From assembly GCA_019095985.1 (NCBI GenBank), contig CM032659.1:17265191-17329190 (forward strand): a stretch of 64,000 nt of DNA, in the 5' to 3' direction. Under the pieces are notes generated by a model. It did no database searches and had not been told where the DNA came from. It worked only from the letters and a program-made list of their open reading frames with translations. Positions 26,801 to 37,259 of the stretch are shown piece after piece (position 1 is the stretch's first letter; every line of letters begins with the position of its first letter). This DNA is from Streblospio benedicti (lineage: Eukaryota > Annelida > Polychaeta > Spionida > Spionidae). A program made the translations under genes and the position numbers.

Positions 26801-27385
26801 AACAGGTAAATGTAACATACTTGGCCAGTCATCATCTCAACACAGAGGTCGTGGGTACCGTTTTTTTTATAAAGGGACAATCAACTGGACATATTGACCA
26901 TTGTACTGAACACCTACATGTAAGTTCTAATTTAACAGGGCTGCTAGAGAAAGGATTTATATATGCTTATGTGATAGGTGTTTTATTAATTGATAATCAG
27001 AAGGTTTTGCATAATACTGTTTATACTGTATGTACTATTAATAATAACTGTTCAAAATTTGCTAAAGAATCTATAACATACGTGTATAACTCTATAAAAT
27101 CATTTAAAGCATGAGATATTGCTGCCATGTGTTTATGAATTAACGCAAAGGATCGTTAAAATCATTTTGAAAATACCTTCTTTCATTTAAGATATATTTT
27201 TAAGGTTCATATGTTGATTATCTTATAGAATAAATTGTTGATTTTTTAACAGAATAACTTAATACAAAATGTACGCTAATTCTATTGAGAATAGTCACAA
27301 TTGCCTTTGTCTTTCAATTCTGTCCAGATTTGAAGAAATTTTTCTCGGTTTGTGCCCACTTTTACCCAATAAAACCCCGGCTGCA
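26800..27385. other. Spacer between the LINE fragment and the transposon
   Basis: AT-rich; short frames only. May include more of the LINE body above 26800, but I could not read a conserved motif there. Confidence 0.35.
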
Positions 27386-28084
27386 TTTTTAATAGGCAGT
27401 GGATATTCGTCCGGCGGGCCGGACCGATAGCCCTAGTCTATTTGTCCGGCGAGGTCGCCGGATCAATAGTGGTTAGGCTATTTGTCCGGCGTGCACGATG
27501 AGTTTACATGTAATGGAATGTAGAGTCTTACGATTTTACTGTTATGTAATGACATGCGGAGTGAGCAGCCAAGCCTTAGTAAGTTAAAAGTAGGTGACTG
27601 TTATCATATACTATGCCCAATGTGAACTCAAGAAATTCGTGTGTCCAAACATTTGTAAAGCACAAACATTTACAGCATGTTTGAGCACCATGCACCGTTG
27701 GCACAATGGGAAAAACTCTGCTTATGGTATGGGCTTAGAGTATACAGATTCAGTGTCACATCTACCCAAATACAATCCACTCGCATGTAGCAGTATATGT
27801 CCATATTTTAAACCAGTTTTGTCCATAATGAGCTTGAGTCTGGAGAAATAACATTTTTTGTGCTGTGAGACCGGCTTGTGGACATGCATCATTTTGTCAC
27901 GTTACGTCTAGACAGAGGCATTGCATTACCTATCTAATCAGGCATTGCATTACCTATTATAAAGACATTAAATAGTGTTAGAATTTTTAAATGATATCAA
28001 TGTATCAACAACTATTGATATAGAGATTAGAAATATGCATTATGTAAGTATGTCCAATATAAAGTGGAGCAAAAAATTTCATAT

Positions 28085-28345
28085 TTATAAACTTTGAATT
28101 AAAAATAAGCCTTCATCATTGCAGATAGACAACATAGATCAGGCCAAAATAAGCGCCGGTTTAAAATGTTCATGCTGTGAAGCAAAAAAAATTACAAAGA
28201 ACAAACCTTGTATTTATAAAACTTTGAATAATGTACAACCCTGTTAATAAGCCTTCAATGTAAAAATTCATTGCAGATACACACATAGATCAGGCCAATG
28301 TCAAGCGCCGGTTTAGCCGATGTTCATGCTGTCGGGCACCTGCCG
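28085..28345. repeat. Imperfect internal tandem duplication in the 2.4-kb transposon
   Basis: Block ATAAACTTTGAAT...AAGCCTTCA...CATTGCAGATA.ACA.CATAGATCAGGCCAA...AAGCGCCGGTTTA...ATGTTCATGCTGT occurs from about 28085 and again from about 28216. Confidence 0.8.
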
Positions 28346-29033
28346 ATATTAGAATACACGACAATAACAGACCTTTTATGTTGTTTACATTCTATGACAA
28401 CCTAAATTATCACTGAACAAACATTGTACATCATAAATTCTATCCGTTTGCACCGATTTGAAAGTAAAAAAAATAATCATTCATCGACTACGTGAAAAAG
28501 AAGCATTTTCAGCACGCACCTGCAAGCACCTGCAGTATTCAAACACGGATGTAAACAAAGTACACATTTTCGCAGGAAAACTATTTTTTTATTTCCTAGA
28601 AAATGTGATATGAAAAGTCAATGAATGGCAACGTCAAGCATGTGTATAGACCTTTAAATTGATACCAAACTTGCCATGAGTGGAAGAAAGTATAGGCATG
28701 TACTGTCACGATGAAGGCTGTGTTACTGCAGTATTTTACAGTTGATGTTTGGTCAGCAAAATGTGTGTTTGGCCGGTTGTTAATCTTTTTCTTTTATAGG
28801 TGGCCGGTAAAGTACACAATTTTTTTTATATACATATCAAATATGAACGAGGTTCACCCTATAGGGTGTTTCAGGATTTTGGGTTCACTTTTGCTACTTT
28901 TGGGGTGATCATAACGAAGACCAAAGTTCTCAGACTAATATTTAATTGATTTCATGCCGTCTTGCATAAGTATTTGGAATGGATATTTAGATAAAGTTTG
29001 TGAGAATCTGTACATATAGAAAAGAAACACAGA

Positions 29034-29199
29034 TTAAAGGAACAATGAGTAATATAGTAACCCCCCAAAGAAGCAGCTATTTCGTGAACATTTGGCGGCA
29101 ATTGACGCCACGGTAAATTCACCCATTATCGACGTAGCAAAAATGACAATTCCAGCCGCGATAATAGGTGAAAAGTGGAACCATCCCCGTGGATCTACT
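29034..29199 (-). CDS. Exon-like frame inside the transposon (possible captured gene fragment)
   Basis: On minus, TGTCTTTACAG (acceptor-like, ending at 29200) is followed by an open frame of 54 codons, VDPRGWFHFSPIIAAGIVIF, ATSIMGEFTVASIAAKCSRN and SCFFGGLLYYSLFL, then TAA at 29036-29034. It has two hydrophobic stretches and looks like the last exon of a small membrane protein. Mutator elements are known to carry captured host exons. I do not recognise the family, and chance remains possible. Confidence 0.3.
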
Positions 29200-30041
29200 C
29201 TGTAAAGACAGTATCTCAGTAGGCAGTCACAAGTCACGATGTTTGTTTACAGCTCAAGACACCTCAGGGGTGGGTGTAGCCTCGGACACACAGGCTTTTT
29301 ATGATATCTTGGTTGGTGGCAACCACACAAGATTCTGGATGATCGAGACTAGGGTGGGTGGGGTGGGGGGCAATTTATATTAATATTTATTATTTATATT
29401 AAATCAACACTGATTTAAAAACACAATTCTAATTTCTTTTATGCACAATAATTATGTCCGCCGATACAAGTTGCTCTGTATAGTTCTTAGAAAAGGACAT
29501 GCAACGAGCGGTTTTTAAGTTGTATTGTTACATTGTCGCAGGTAATGTAACAAATACAGATCTGTTTGTCTTTACATAGGATTCTGTTTTACATACAACA
29601 TGTGTGTATATCATTCTCAATTATGCAATTAACATGATTAAGTTGAATTGATTTCGTCATATGGAATATACATATTAAAGCACAAATAAAAGCCGGACAT
29701 ATAAACTCCTCCGGCGCGCCAGACAAATATCCTAACCCGCTATTGATCTGGTGGGGTCGCCGGATGAATAGACTACGGCTATCGGTCCGGCCCGCCGGAC
29801 GAATAGCCACTGTGTTTTTAATAAACCGGGCAAAAATGCGAACCCATTTCTAAACCCAACTGTGTAATTTTTATCCTACAGTTCCCACATAACTTGTGTG
29901 GCATATTTCATTGCCTTTCAACTGGAAAAGTTGATAGAAAATCTAAATAATGCTGTTTTGTATATTAGAACCGGGCATCAGTTCCCTTGGGAAGGTCTAA
30001 GTTTCGTTTTTTTTTTTATTATCATAAACGACGTTTGCTTA

Positions 30042-30377
30042 GGGACGGTGCAATATTTAACAGGTGGGGGGGACCGGTGCATATCGAAAAAAACTTGTCT
30101 GAAAAAACGTCTTGTCCCCTGCTGATGTGATGAAAAAAACCTGATGTCCCATGACTTCTATTCATAAAAAAGTCTGGGAGGCCATGAATATTCACGTGAT
30201 TAATTTGTACCGATTCGCTCACGTCGAGGTGGGATTTCAGCAGCTGAAAAATGTACATGTCCCATGCCCAACGAGAATGAAAAATCATCCGGTCCCCCTA
30301 CTTTGCACCCTAAAAAAAGTACCTGTCCCCCTACCAAATGCATCGGTCCCCCTTCCTGGTAAATATTGCACCGTCCC
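30042..30377. mobile_element. 336-bp MITE with TTA target duplication (PIF/Harbinger-like)
   Basis: Left end GGGACGGTGCAATATTTA and right end TAAATATTGCACCGTCCC are perfect inverted repeats, continuing with ACAGG.GGGGGACCGGTGCAT against ATGCATCGGTCCCCCTTCCTGG. Both ends are flanked by TTA (30039-30041, 30378-30380), the 3-bp duplication typical of PIF/Harbinger elements. Confidence 0.8.
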
Positions 30378-30841
30378 TTAGTTGAAGTCTCTTAAACTGA
30401 CGCGAAATCCCGCGCGATAGTTAGACTCATGCCATAGGGCTCACACCACTAAATACATTCTCAATGGTAAGATATATTATCAATGTATTAAGGGAGTTGT
30501 CATTATTTATAGGGTGGAGTGGGTAAAAAATTTCAGTGCTAGGGCTATATGGGGGGGTCACATTTGAATGCAAGGAATAGAGGGGGCGGGGTAAAATTTT
30601 AGTGCATTATATTTGAAACAAAAAATTCAATCAATATTGATTTTTTTTCGCTCTTCTCGGAGACATCACTGATATAAGATCCCACACTTTCATTCAACAT
30701 TACTTGCAAAGGGGTGTCTTTGGCGGTCCCCCTATTATACATCTTACAAAATATTATGCTACATGGTTATATATTTTTGTTTGGTTTCTTTTTCATGTTC
30801 ATTTCTTTGAATTCTGGTTTTCTTTGTGTTAACAGGAAACG

Positions 30842-32458
30842 ATGACAACAATGACTTCAAAATTAGATGAATTGAAGAGCGACGTTTACAAAGCAGCAAA
30901 AGATGGCAATGTCAATGAATTGAGAAGGTTGATAGAAGGTGTGCAAAAAGGGGACGTCGCGGAAGTTGTCTCTTCAAAAACTGATGATGCCACACCACTT
31001 ATAGCAGCTTGTAATAATGGCCATGCTGAGACAGCACGGTACCTAGTGGATGAATGTGCTGCAGACATTGAACAATTGGGATATTTTAATCATGGTCGTG
31101 ATTACGACGTAACCCCACTTTGGTGTGCAGCTTACAAAAACCATTTGGGCATTGTAAAATTGCTAGTCACAAGAGGAGCGGACGTGAATAATGCCACAGG
31201 TAGAATGTCTACTCCATTGAACGAAGCCTGTAATTGGGCCAACGAGTCGATTATAGAGTATCTTCTTGACAATAAAGCTGACATCAATGGGACAGATGAG
31301 TTTGGGGGGACCTGTTTAATGCTGCAATGCATGGATGCCCGCTACTATATGGCCAAATATCTTATTGGCAGAGGGGCTGATATCAATAGGAAGGATCGTG
31401 ACGGACATACTGCATTACACTATTGTGGTATCTACTATCACTTATTTTCTCCAGATCCTTCAGATAGCGATTCAGTTTCCAATAGTACAGGCTCCATGCT
31501 AAAGATAATGGAGCTTTTGGTTCAATGTGAAATTAAGATGGAAAAAGATGTTTATGGCTTCACTCCTTTGCTGCAAGCAGCTAACAATGCGGAAGAAGAT
31601 ATTGTGGAGCATTTAATTGCCATTGCTGAAAGTGAAAGAACAGAGAAGATAGAGGCATTCGAACTTCTTGGTGCAAGATACATGGAGAAAAACGACATGA
31701 CAAGGGCATTTAAGTACTGGAGGGTGGCCATGGAAGAGAGATTTAGAGCCGGTTGTCCGATGGCACGAATTTTGCTATCATTTGCAGAACTCTTTTCATC
31801 TATGATGACAGAAGAACCTCATGATGTAGATTTTGATATTATCATGGGTATACTTGGAAAAACAGTTAGTGAATTAAGAATAAAAAGAGCCAAGAAGGCA
31901 GGTAAATTCGAATACGACCATATACTACGGACTACACTAAATATCATTGGCCTTTTGTGTAGGATTCAGGGAAGATTTTCAGAAAAACAAGTTTACACAT
32001 TAAAAAAGACTACATACGAATTTGTTAAGCTGAATCTAAGAGATGATAGAGGTTATACCCCTCTCCACCTCACTTGTGAAGGGAGTGTTCATATTAAAGA
32101 GATTGTGCTTCCTTGTGAAGACGTTGCAAAGATTCTTATTGAATGTGGGGCATCGGTCAATGCAAGGGACAATGCTTATGGAAACACGCCACTGCATGTA
32201 GCAGCTGAGAGTAACGGGCTTTGGAAAGAAGATCTCATGGCGGCCCTACTTGAAAAAGGAGCACATTTTGATGCATGTAATTTTGTCAGGGAAACGCCCA
32301 TGGACTTATTACGTGACACTAATTCTAACATGGCGTCCTCTTTTGCTCTGAAGTATCAAACGTTACGGTGCCTGGCAGCGAGGGTGATTGCTGCCAATGA
32401 TATACCATATAAAGGTATTGTCGTCGACACATTGGAAGACATTGTGGACATGCATTAA
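30842..32458 (+). CDS. FEM1-like ankyrin-repeat protein, shortened middle region
   Basis: 538 aa, single coding exon; an acceptor-like TTTGTGTTAACAG ends 6 bp before the ATG, so an intron in the 5' UTR is likely. FEM1 proteins are substrate receptors of CUL2 RING ubiquitin ligases that recognise C-terminal degrons. Residues about 10-270 are ankyrin repeats (TPLIAACNNGHAETARYLVD, TPLWCAAYKNHLGIVKLLVT, DGHTALHYCGIYYH); 277-310 is the first TPR helix pair (EAFELLGARYMEKNDMTRAF); 400-485 are the C-terminal ankyrin repeats (GYTPLHLTCEG, NTPLHVAAES); 502-525 is the CUL2-box (TLRCLAARVIAANDIPY), then a C-terminal LEDIVDMH as in FEM1B. FEM1A-C are 617-669 aa; the difference is a gap of some 90 residues after MEERF, where the rest of the TPR region should be, so degron binding may differ. 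Probably a retrocopy. Confidence 0.9.
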   Translation: MTTMTSKLDELKSDVYKAAKDGNVNELRRLIEGVQKGDVAEVVSSKTDDATPLIAACNNGHAETARYLVDECAADIEQLGYFNHGRDYDVTPLWCAAYKNHLGIVKLLVTRGADVNNATGRMSTPLNEACNWANESIIEYLLDNKADINGTDEFGGTCLMLQCMDARYYMAKYLIGRGADINRKDRDGHTALHYCGIYYHLFSPDPSDSDSVSNSTGSMLKIMELLVQCEIKMEKDVYGFTPLLQAANNAEEDIVEHLIAIAESERTEKIEAFELLGARYMEKNDMTRAFKYWRVAMEERFRAGCPMARILLSFAELFSSMMTEEPHDVDFDIIMGILGKTVSELRIKRAKKAGKFEYDHILRTTLNIIGLLCRIQGRFSEKQVYTLKKTTYEFVKLNLRDDRGYTPLHLTCEGSVHIKEIVLPCEDVAKILIECGASVNARDNAYGNTPLHVAAESNGLWKEDLMAALLEKGAHFDACNFVRETPMDLLRDTNSNMASSFALKYQTLRCLAARVIAANDIPYKGIVVDTLEDIVDMH

Positions 32459-34010
32459 ACCTTACCTAATGTGAGAAGATCTTTATTAGGTGCAGTGGCT
32501 TGAAGTGATGTTGTTGTTTTTGGACTTGGAAATATGTCAGAACACCGACGAAGTCATTAGGCTTATAAATTCAATGTCAGTTAAGGAACTGTAAAGTGTA
32601 GATTATTATGATAACAATGTTGTTGTATTATAGAATATATCAGAGGAGCCGGCATTCTTCGCTGACTTACTATTGAAGGAATTTAGTTTTCTCTGATATA
32701 TTGTTATAATTTCATTGTTGCTACTTGTTACAAGTTGTTAGATGTATAGTATCTTATGATTTTGGTACGTGTACGTATTACACTCGACGAGAGGCTAATG
32801 GTTTAATTTTAGGAAGTGGCTAGGAAGCCGACATCGGCTCCTTAGCTAACCCACTGATTTTTCGGCTCCCTAGCCTATCCTGAGTATTTAAGCTAGGCAG
32901 CCGACAGAAATATCTATAATAGTAGTATATTAGCTTACCACTTTATAAGACATATATGAAGATAACATTTTCCTGTTATCCTATATTGAATGTTTTGGTT
33001 ACAATATAGTCAACCATTTTTTTCGTGTGTATACTTATCAATCAGTCTTTAAACTGGAAAATTCGAAACACGGTTGTGCATACACCATAAATATACCACT
33101 ATTGAATGCTAAAGTTCTAGCTCTGATCATTTATTTCAAAATCTTTTGTGATACTATTAATACTTTTTATTTATGTGTTTTTCTGTATTCAATGTCTTAA
33201 AACCGGTTGAGCAAGGGCGATGTTTTTGTATACATGCAATAAACGGGCCTCTACTATATTCCAACGTGTTGTCTGATATTTTATACGTTTTATACATTTT
33301 TTTTATACATTTTATTCAAACACTAAAAGTCTTTACACGTAACAATCTCAATAAGGTGATTCAATTCAGACATTCTTATTGATGAACATGCACGCACTTG
33401 ATTAATTAAGATATATACTATATTTACAATCAAGAAATTTATCCAGCAAAAAGATATTTGTGTTGCCATACAATAGTACTATGATAATCAATATCTGTTT
33501 CAAATCCAATAATCAATTTTACTATTAATATTGATTTTTTCTTGAAGGCTAAGTGCATTGAATATTATTGTTATAATTAAGTATGAGTTTACGTCTTTAT
33601 ATACACATTAGATACATATATAGATTTGTATTGTTGTTGGCGAGATAATAAAGATATTTGAGGACTAACGTGAGGCAACGGGTGGCTATTTTTCAATTGC
33701 AATGGGTGTACATCTTGAAAGTGTTAACAACAGTTAAAAGCAGTCCGGTTCACAACTAGCTTTATACATTGTTTAACTATACAAGCTATTTATATATTTC
33801 TTGCTATAATTAGATTCCATCTTCATACAAGAGCACTCTAATTCATATGAGCTTTTAGATTGTTCTAAAGAAGAACTAGTCCCTTTTGGTGAAATTTATT
33901 CCCCGATGTTACACACTGTTTCCAACTTTAACTGGTTTCTTCAGGCATATTTAAAATTGGATGAAATGTAAAATGACTGGATATGAATATGTGCTAGCAC
34001 GATTGTTAAT
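32459..34010. other. FEM1 3' region and spacer
   Basis: AT-rich. AATAAA occurs at 33238-33243 and 33647-33652 and either could end the FEM1-like transcript. Around 32800-32905 the words GGCTA(G)GGAAGCCGAC and CGGCTCC recur in both orientations, forming a small imperfect hairpin. No gene. Confidence 0.45.
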
Positions 34011-34011
34011 C

Positions 34012-34165
34012 CCCTAGCTTCACATAGATGGTGATAGGTCCAGATGCTCCAAAAGACGCCAGACAATGGCGCCTCGTGTGCATATTTTGAGGCCAAAACT
34101 TATTGTATCGTCTAAAATAGTGGTCACTGACCTTTAGATGGACCGGATGAAAATGTTGGCGAACA
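34012..34165. repeat. Dispersed repeat, copy A
   Basis: Shares the order TTCACATAGA.G.TG, AGCTCC-like, AGACGCCAGA, GTG..TATTTTG..GCCAAAAC, GATCGTCT.AAAT and GTGACCTTT.G.TGGAC.GGATGAA with 44930-45122. The other copy has an extra 45-bp A-rich insert. Nature unknown; open frames over it on minus (HPVHLK) are similar but broken, so it may be a TE piece. Confidence 0.6.
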
Positions 34166-34370
34166 GGACCTTTAAGAAATAACACCCCATAACACGGGTA
34201 CATCTTTAAGAACATCGCAAGCAAGGACACCTTTAAGAAGAAAACCCTTACGATGATCGAGTTAGCTCTCCAGACGACCCAGAAAAGCAAAATGATGGTC
34301 CAGATCATTAAATAAGCTTCTGACATCTTTTCGAGCATCTGGCACTACCATTGGGGTTAACACAGTCTAT

Positions 34371-36508
34371 CTAATATTGCAAACGTCGCCTTCCGTATGG
34401 CGGTCGTGGTGGCGGACGCGGGGGGCGTTGTGATGCAGGGGCGCGTTGTGTGCCCGTGTTTGTGGAGTACGCGTAGATCTGGTGGAGAACCGTGTCGGCG
34501 TCGTGCAGGGGGCCTGGAGGGGGTGGAGCTGCAACAACAAAAAAAACAAACATGGGGCTGGAGCACTTAGAACTGTATTCGGCTATCATTGTTGTGCATT
34601 CACGTCTTAGTGTATTATATATCTTTAATTCATACAAGTAGGTAGGTTTTAGTTTTACTGTATAATGGTGTATAAAGAGAGTAAATAAAGTTATACTTAT
34701 TACACCAATCTTTCAAAAGACATTCAATCTTATTGTGTTTTTAATCAAAATCTTCAACACTCAGGCCAGTGCCAGTGGACATAATTTAAATGTACAGCTG
34801 AAGAACTAGTGCAGTGAGACTTGTGGCTATTTATGATTATTAACTTTTGTGCATAAGGCCTTTTAAATTAGAAGCATTCGATCATCTGAAACACACATCA
34901 CACGTGTTCGTATGGAGGCTAGGAGATTTACGAGATCAACTATACCTTGTGGTGCTTGTGACGGATACTGCTGCTGGTGGTGGGGTCGGCTGAACGTGGG
35001 GTACATCATACCTAGACACAGTTGCACACCGATCAATGAATGAATGAATCAATCAATCAATCAACCAACCAACCAAACAACCAGTCAACCAACCAACCAA
35101 CCAACCGAATGAATGAATGAATGAATTAATGAATGAATGAATCAATCAATCAATTATGCATGAAAGCAAAGTAGCAAAACATAATCCAAGCAATTTAACA
35201 AATTGTTGATACGACAACCTCCCCAAAAGAGTTGTTGCATCAATGGAACAACCTATAAACATTACATTATAATGCAAATTAATGTATATTTTCTTGATGA
35301 CTTGACTGCTTCATGATACCAGTGACCGTGTGAGTGCAAACATTGTGACCACGTAGGTCGTTGCCCGAGGGATGAATCTAGCCGCTGCATACACCATAAA
35401 CTAAGTCATAAACACTGTGACCGTCACACAGTGAGGCACTTTGCACAATAATTGTCAAAAGGTTTCAGACTCACGTTAGGCTGTTAGGCTCATAATGAAA
35501 AACATTTCTGTGCCGCATCTAGCCAAAGTATAATAATCAACCGCAAGTGATTTGAAATGCTTTTCGATATTTCATTTATCTGCAAGTTGCAGCCTATGCC
35601 GCCTTATTGGAGTTCCTAACATGTACGTATGGTATGAAGCACTACGGGTGGGATACCATGGTGTATCTGGTATATACAACTCTCCCCCACAGACGACAAG
35701 ATGGTCTCATTGTTGTTGTTTTTTACTACTTATTCTGTGTGTTTGGTGTTGTCTCCAAACACACAGAATAAGTAGTAAAAAACAACAACAATCTAGCACT
35801 ATGGGTGTTATACCATGGTGTATGTGGTACATGTAGGTACCACTAGGGGTGCGGGGTATCGTGGTCTATATGAAATGTAGCACAGGGGATGCAGTACCGT
35901 GAGGCGGCCACCCGGGGCGGGGCACAGCGAGCGGGATGGTGAGCACGTCGTGGACCACCAGCTGTCCCCCCGGCAGGAAGAACAGGCCGCGCACTCCCGG
36001 GGGCGGGGTCACCACTAGCAGCAGCAGGGCGAGGAGCCGGGGCACGGCTGTAAGGGACGGGAGATTAAAACCCGCTTTACTCATAGGCGAATGCGTACGA
36101 CGCATTCACACGAATAAATGCCTGAATATGCTATTTGTACCTTACCGTTGAGTTGCTAAGCAAACGTACTGCTACCTATATATACGAGCTGTCTTGCGCA
36201 ACTAGACATAGGAGCAGAAACGGCAGATGGGAGCTTGAGTCTAAACGCTATGTATTCAAAATTAGCCTATACAACTTGTTATGTCTAGTATACCTTTGAC
36301 GGCACAAACTACTATAATAGAGTACATAATTAGCATAGTGTTTGTGCGAATAACCAGTATTGCCACTCTTAAAAAAAACTCAACCGAAACTGTGCAGTGC
36401 TATATAAATTGTCTAATGGAATGACCCACGCAATAGTTACTGATTATGAGAATATACATTTTGAAATCTAGAACACTCACCTTTGATGAAGTAAGTACTG
36501 GCGACCAT
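34371..36508 (-). CDS. Small secreted protein with Pro-rich tail, unrecognised family
   Basis: Four exons on minus, all phase 1 and matching: 36508-36481, 36047-35898, 35011-34946, 34528-34371 (stop TAG 34373-34371); 133 aa. A signal peptide comes first (FIKAVPRLLALLLLVVTPPP), then a compact hydrophobic segment GLFFLPGGQLVVHDVLTIPL, a His/Gln-rich stretch (RPHHQQQYPSQAPQ), PPPPGPLHDADTVLHQIYAY and a basic Pro/Arg-rich end (QRPPRPPPRPPYGRRRLQY). No Cys after the signal, no second membrane span. The R.L.F.PGG.L.V.....IP pattern faintly recalls the start of the arthropod DM4/12 family, but the Cys-containing end of that family is absent. I cannot assign a function. Exon GC content is far higher than that of the flanks and all splice sites are canonical, which supports a real gene. 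Confidence 0.72.
35036..35153. repeat. Compound tetranucleotide microsatellite
   Basis: Runs of GAAT/TGAA, CAAT and CAAC units (GAATGAATGAAT, CAATCAATCAATC, CAACCAACCAACC) over 118 bp, in an intron of the small secreted protein gene. Confidence 0.95.
35710..35791. repeat. Perfect 37-bp inverted repeat with 8-nt loop
   Basis: Left arm 35710-35746 (TTGTTGTTGTTTTTTACTAC...), loop TGTTGTCT, right arm 35755-35791 exactly complementary. It interrupts an imperfect tandem repeat with units near 35638, 35796 and 35838 (CACTA.GGGTG..ATACCATGGTGTAT). Lies in the intron 35012-35897. Confidence 0.95.
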
Positions 36509-36509
36509 G

Positions 36510-36950
36510 TTATATGCACGTTATCCTCAATCCAATTCCTACGTCAACAGGGAAACCATGTACCATCTTCATAACATTATGCAATACAAACACAGCTCTT
36601 GGTGAAATTACCAGTTTGAAATTCCATCGCAGTCTAGTCAAGAATTTTGCCTGGGGCATGAAACATCACATCGTGTGCACTTATTGATTTACAGGTGGCG
36701 CCACTGTGCAGGTCCTTGTAGGCACGGCTGGTCAACGTGAGCAGGTGCCCGCTATGAAGTACAAGTTTGTTTCATATTTTTCACATTAAAGATAAAAACA
36801 AACAAACAATTAGAACAAAATCAAACATACAAAAAAGCAACAACAACGAAATCTATTACAACGCAAAAAATAATTAAGTAAAATAAAAAAATAAAATCTC
36901 TTGGTGGGCGACAAGGTACATTTTTATCCATAAGATGAATTGAGCTTGTA
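36510..36950. other. Upstream region of the small secreted protein gene
   Basis: No gene supported. A GC-rich segment at about 36640-36760 is open on both strands but has no consistent splice context. No TATA box is obvious near the ATG at 36508. Confidence 0.35.
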
Positions 36951-36956
36951 TTGTTA

Positions 36957-37255
36957 GGGAACGATCATAAATAATGATACCGGGGGGGGGGGGCGGGAGG
37001 GTCGTCCATTTTTTGCAGCTCGAAAAAAAGTTAACCGACCCCCATCAACATTTTAAAATGTTGAGTAACCCCCACCCCATCCGCTAAAGAAAGAGTCCTC
37101 TATATAGTCATTGCATTGCTAAAAGAAAATATTTGAAAAACAAAATGTTGTAGAGTGATAAAAATGTTCAGCGACCCCCCCAAAGGAAAAGTTCGACGAC
37201 CCCCTACCTTTTTGGTCGACCCCCCCTCCCGGTATCATTATTTGTGATCGTTGCC
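36957..37255. mobile_element. 299-bp MITE with TTA target duplication (PIF/Harbinger-like)
   Basis: Left end GGGAACGATCATAAATAATG then ATACCGGGGGG, right end CCCCTCCCGGTATCATTATT then TGTGATCGTTGCC, inverted with few mismatches; flanked by TTA at 36954-36956 and 37256-37258. The interior is rich in CCCCC/GGGGG and AATGTT words. The ends differ from the 30042-30377 element, so this is a separate family of the same superfamily type. Confidence 0.8.
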
Positions 37256-37259
37256 TTAG

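Larger units (their letters stand above)
27395..29814. mobile_element. 2.4-kb terminal-inverted-repeat transposon with 9-bp target duplication (Mutator-like)
   Basis: Termini of about 110 bp are inverted repeats: both begin (after two variable bases) CAGTGG.TATTCGTCCGGCGG and continue GCCGGACCGATAGCC.TAGTC, TCCGGCGA.., GATCAATAG, TATTTGTC.GGCG. Immediately outside are identical 9-bp direct repeats TTTTTAATA (27386-27394 and 29815-29823). Long terminal repeats plus a 9-bp duplication fit the Mutator (MULE) superfamily. No transposase-like frame is visible, so it is non-autonomous. Inside are a tandem duplication (about 28085-28345: AAGCCTTCA..., CATAGATCAGGCCAA, AAGCGCCGGTTTA) and a possible exon-like segment at 29034-29199. 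Confidence 0.85.

Noticed and set aside
26673-27114. Overlapping plus-strand frames of 74 and 97 codons
   Set aside because: The first lies opposite the LINE C-terminal motif, which is the better reading; the second shows no motif.
36640-36760. GC-rich segment open on both strands (for example GATVQVLVGTAGQREQVPAM on plus)
   Set aside because: Both strands look plausible and neither has partners or consistent splice sites; may be a repeat fragment.
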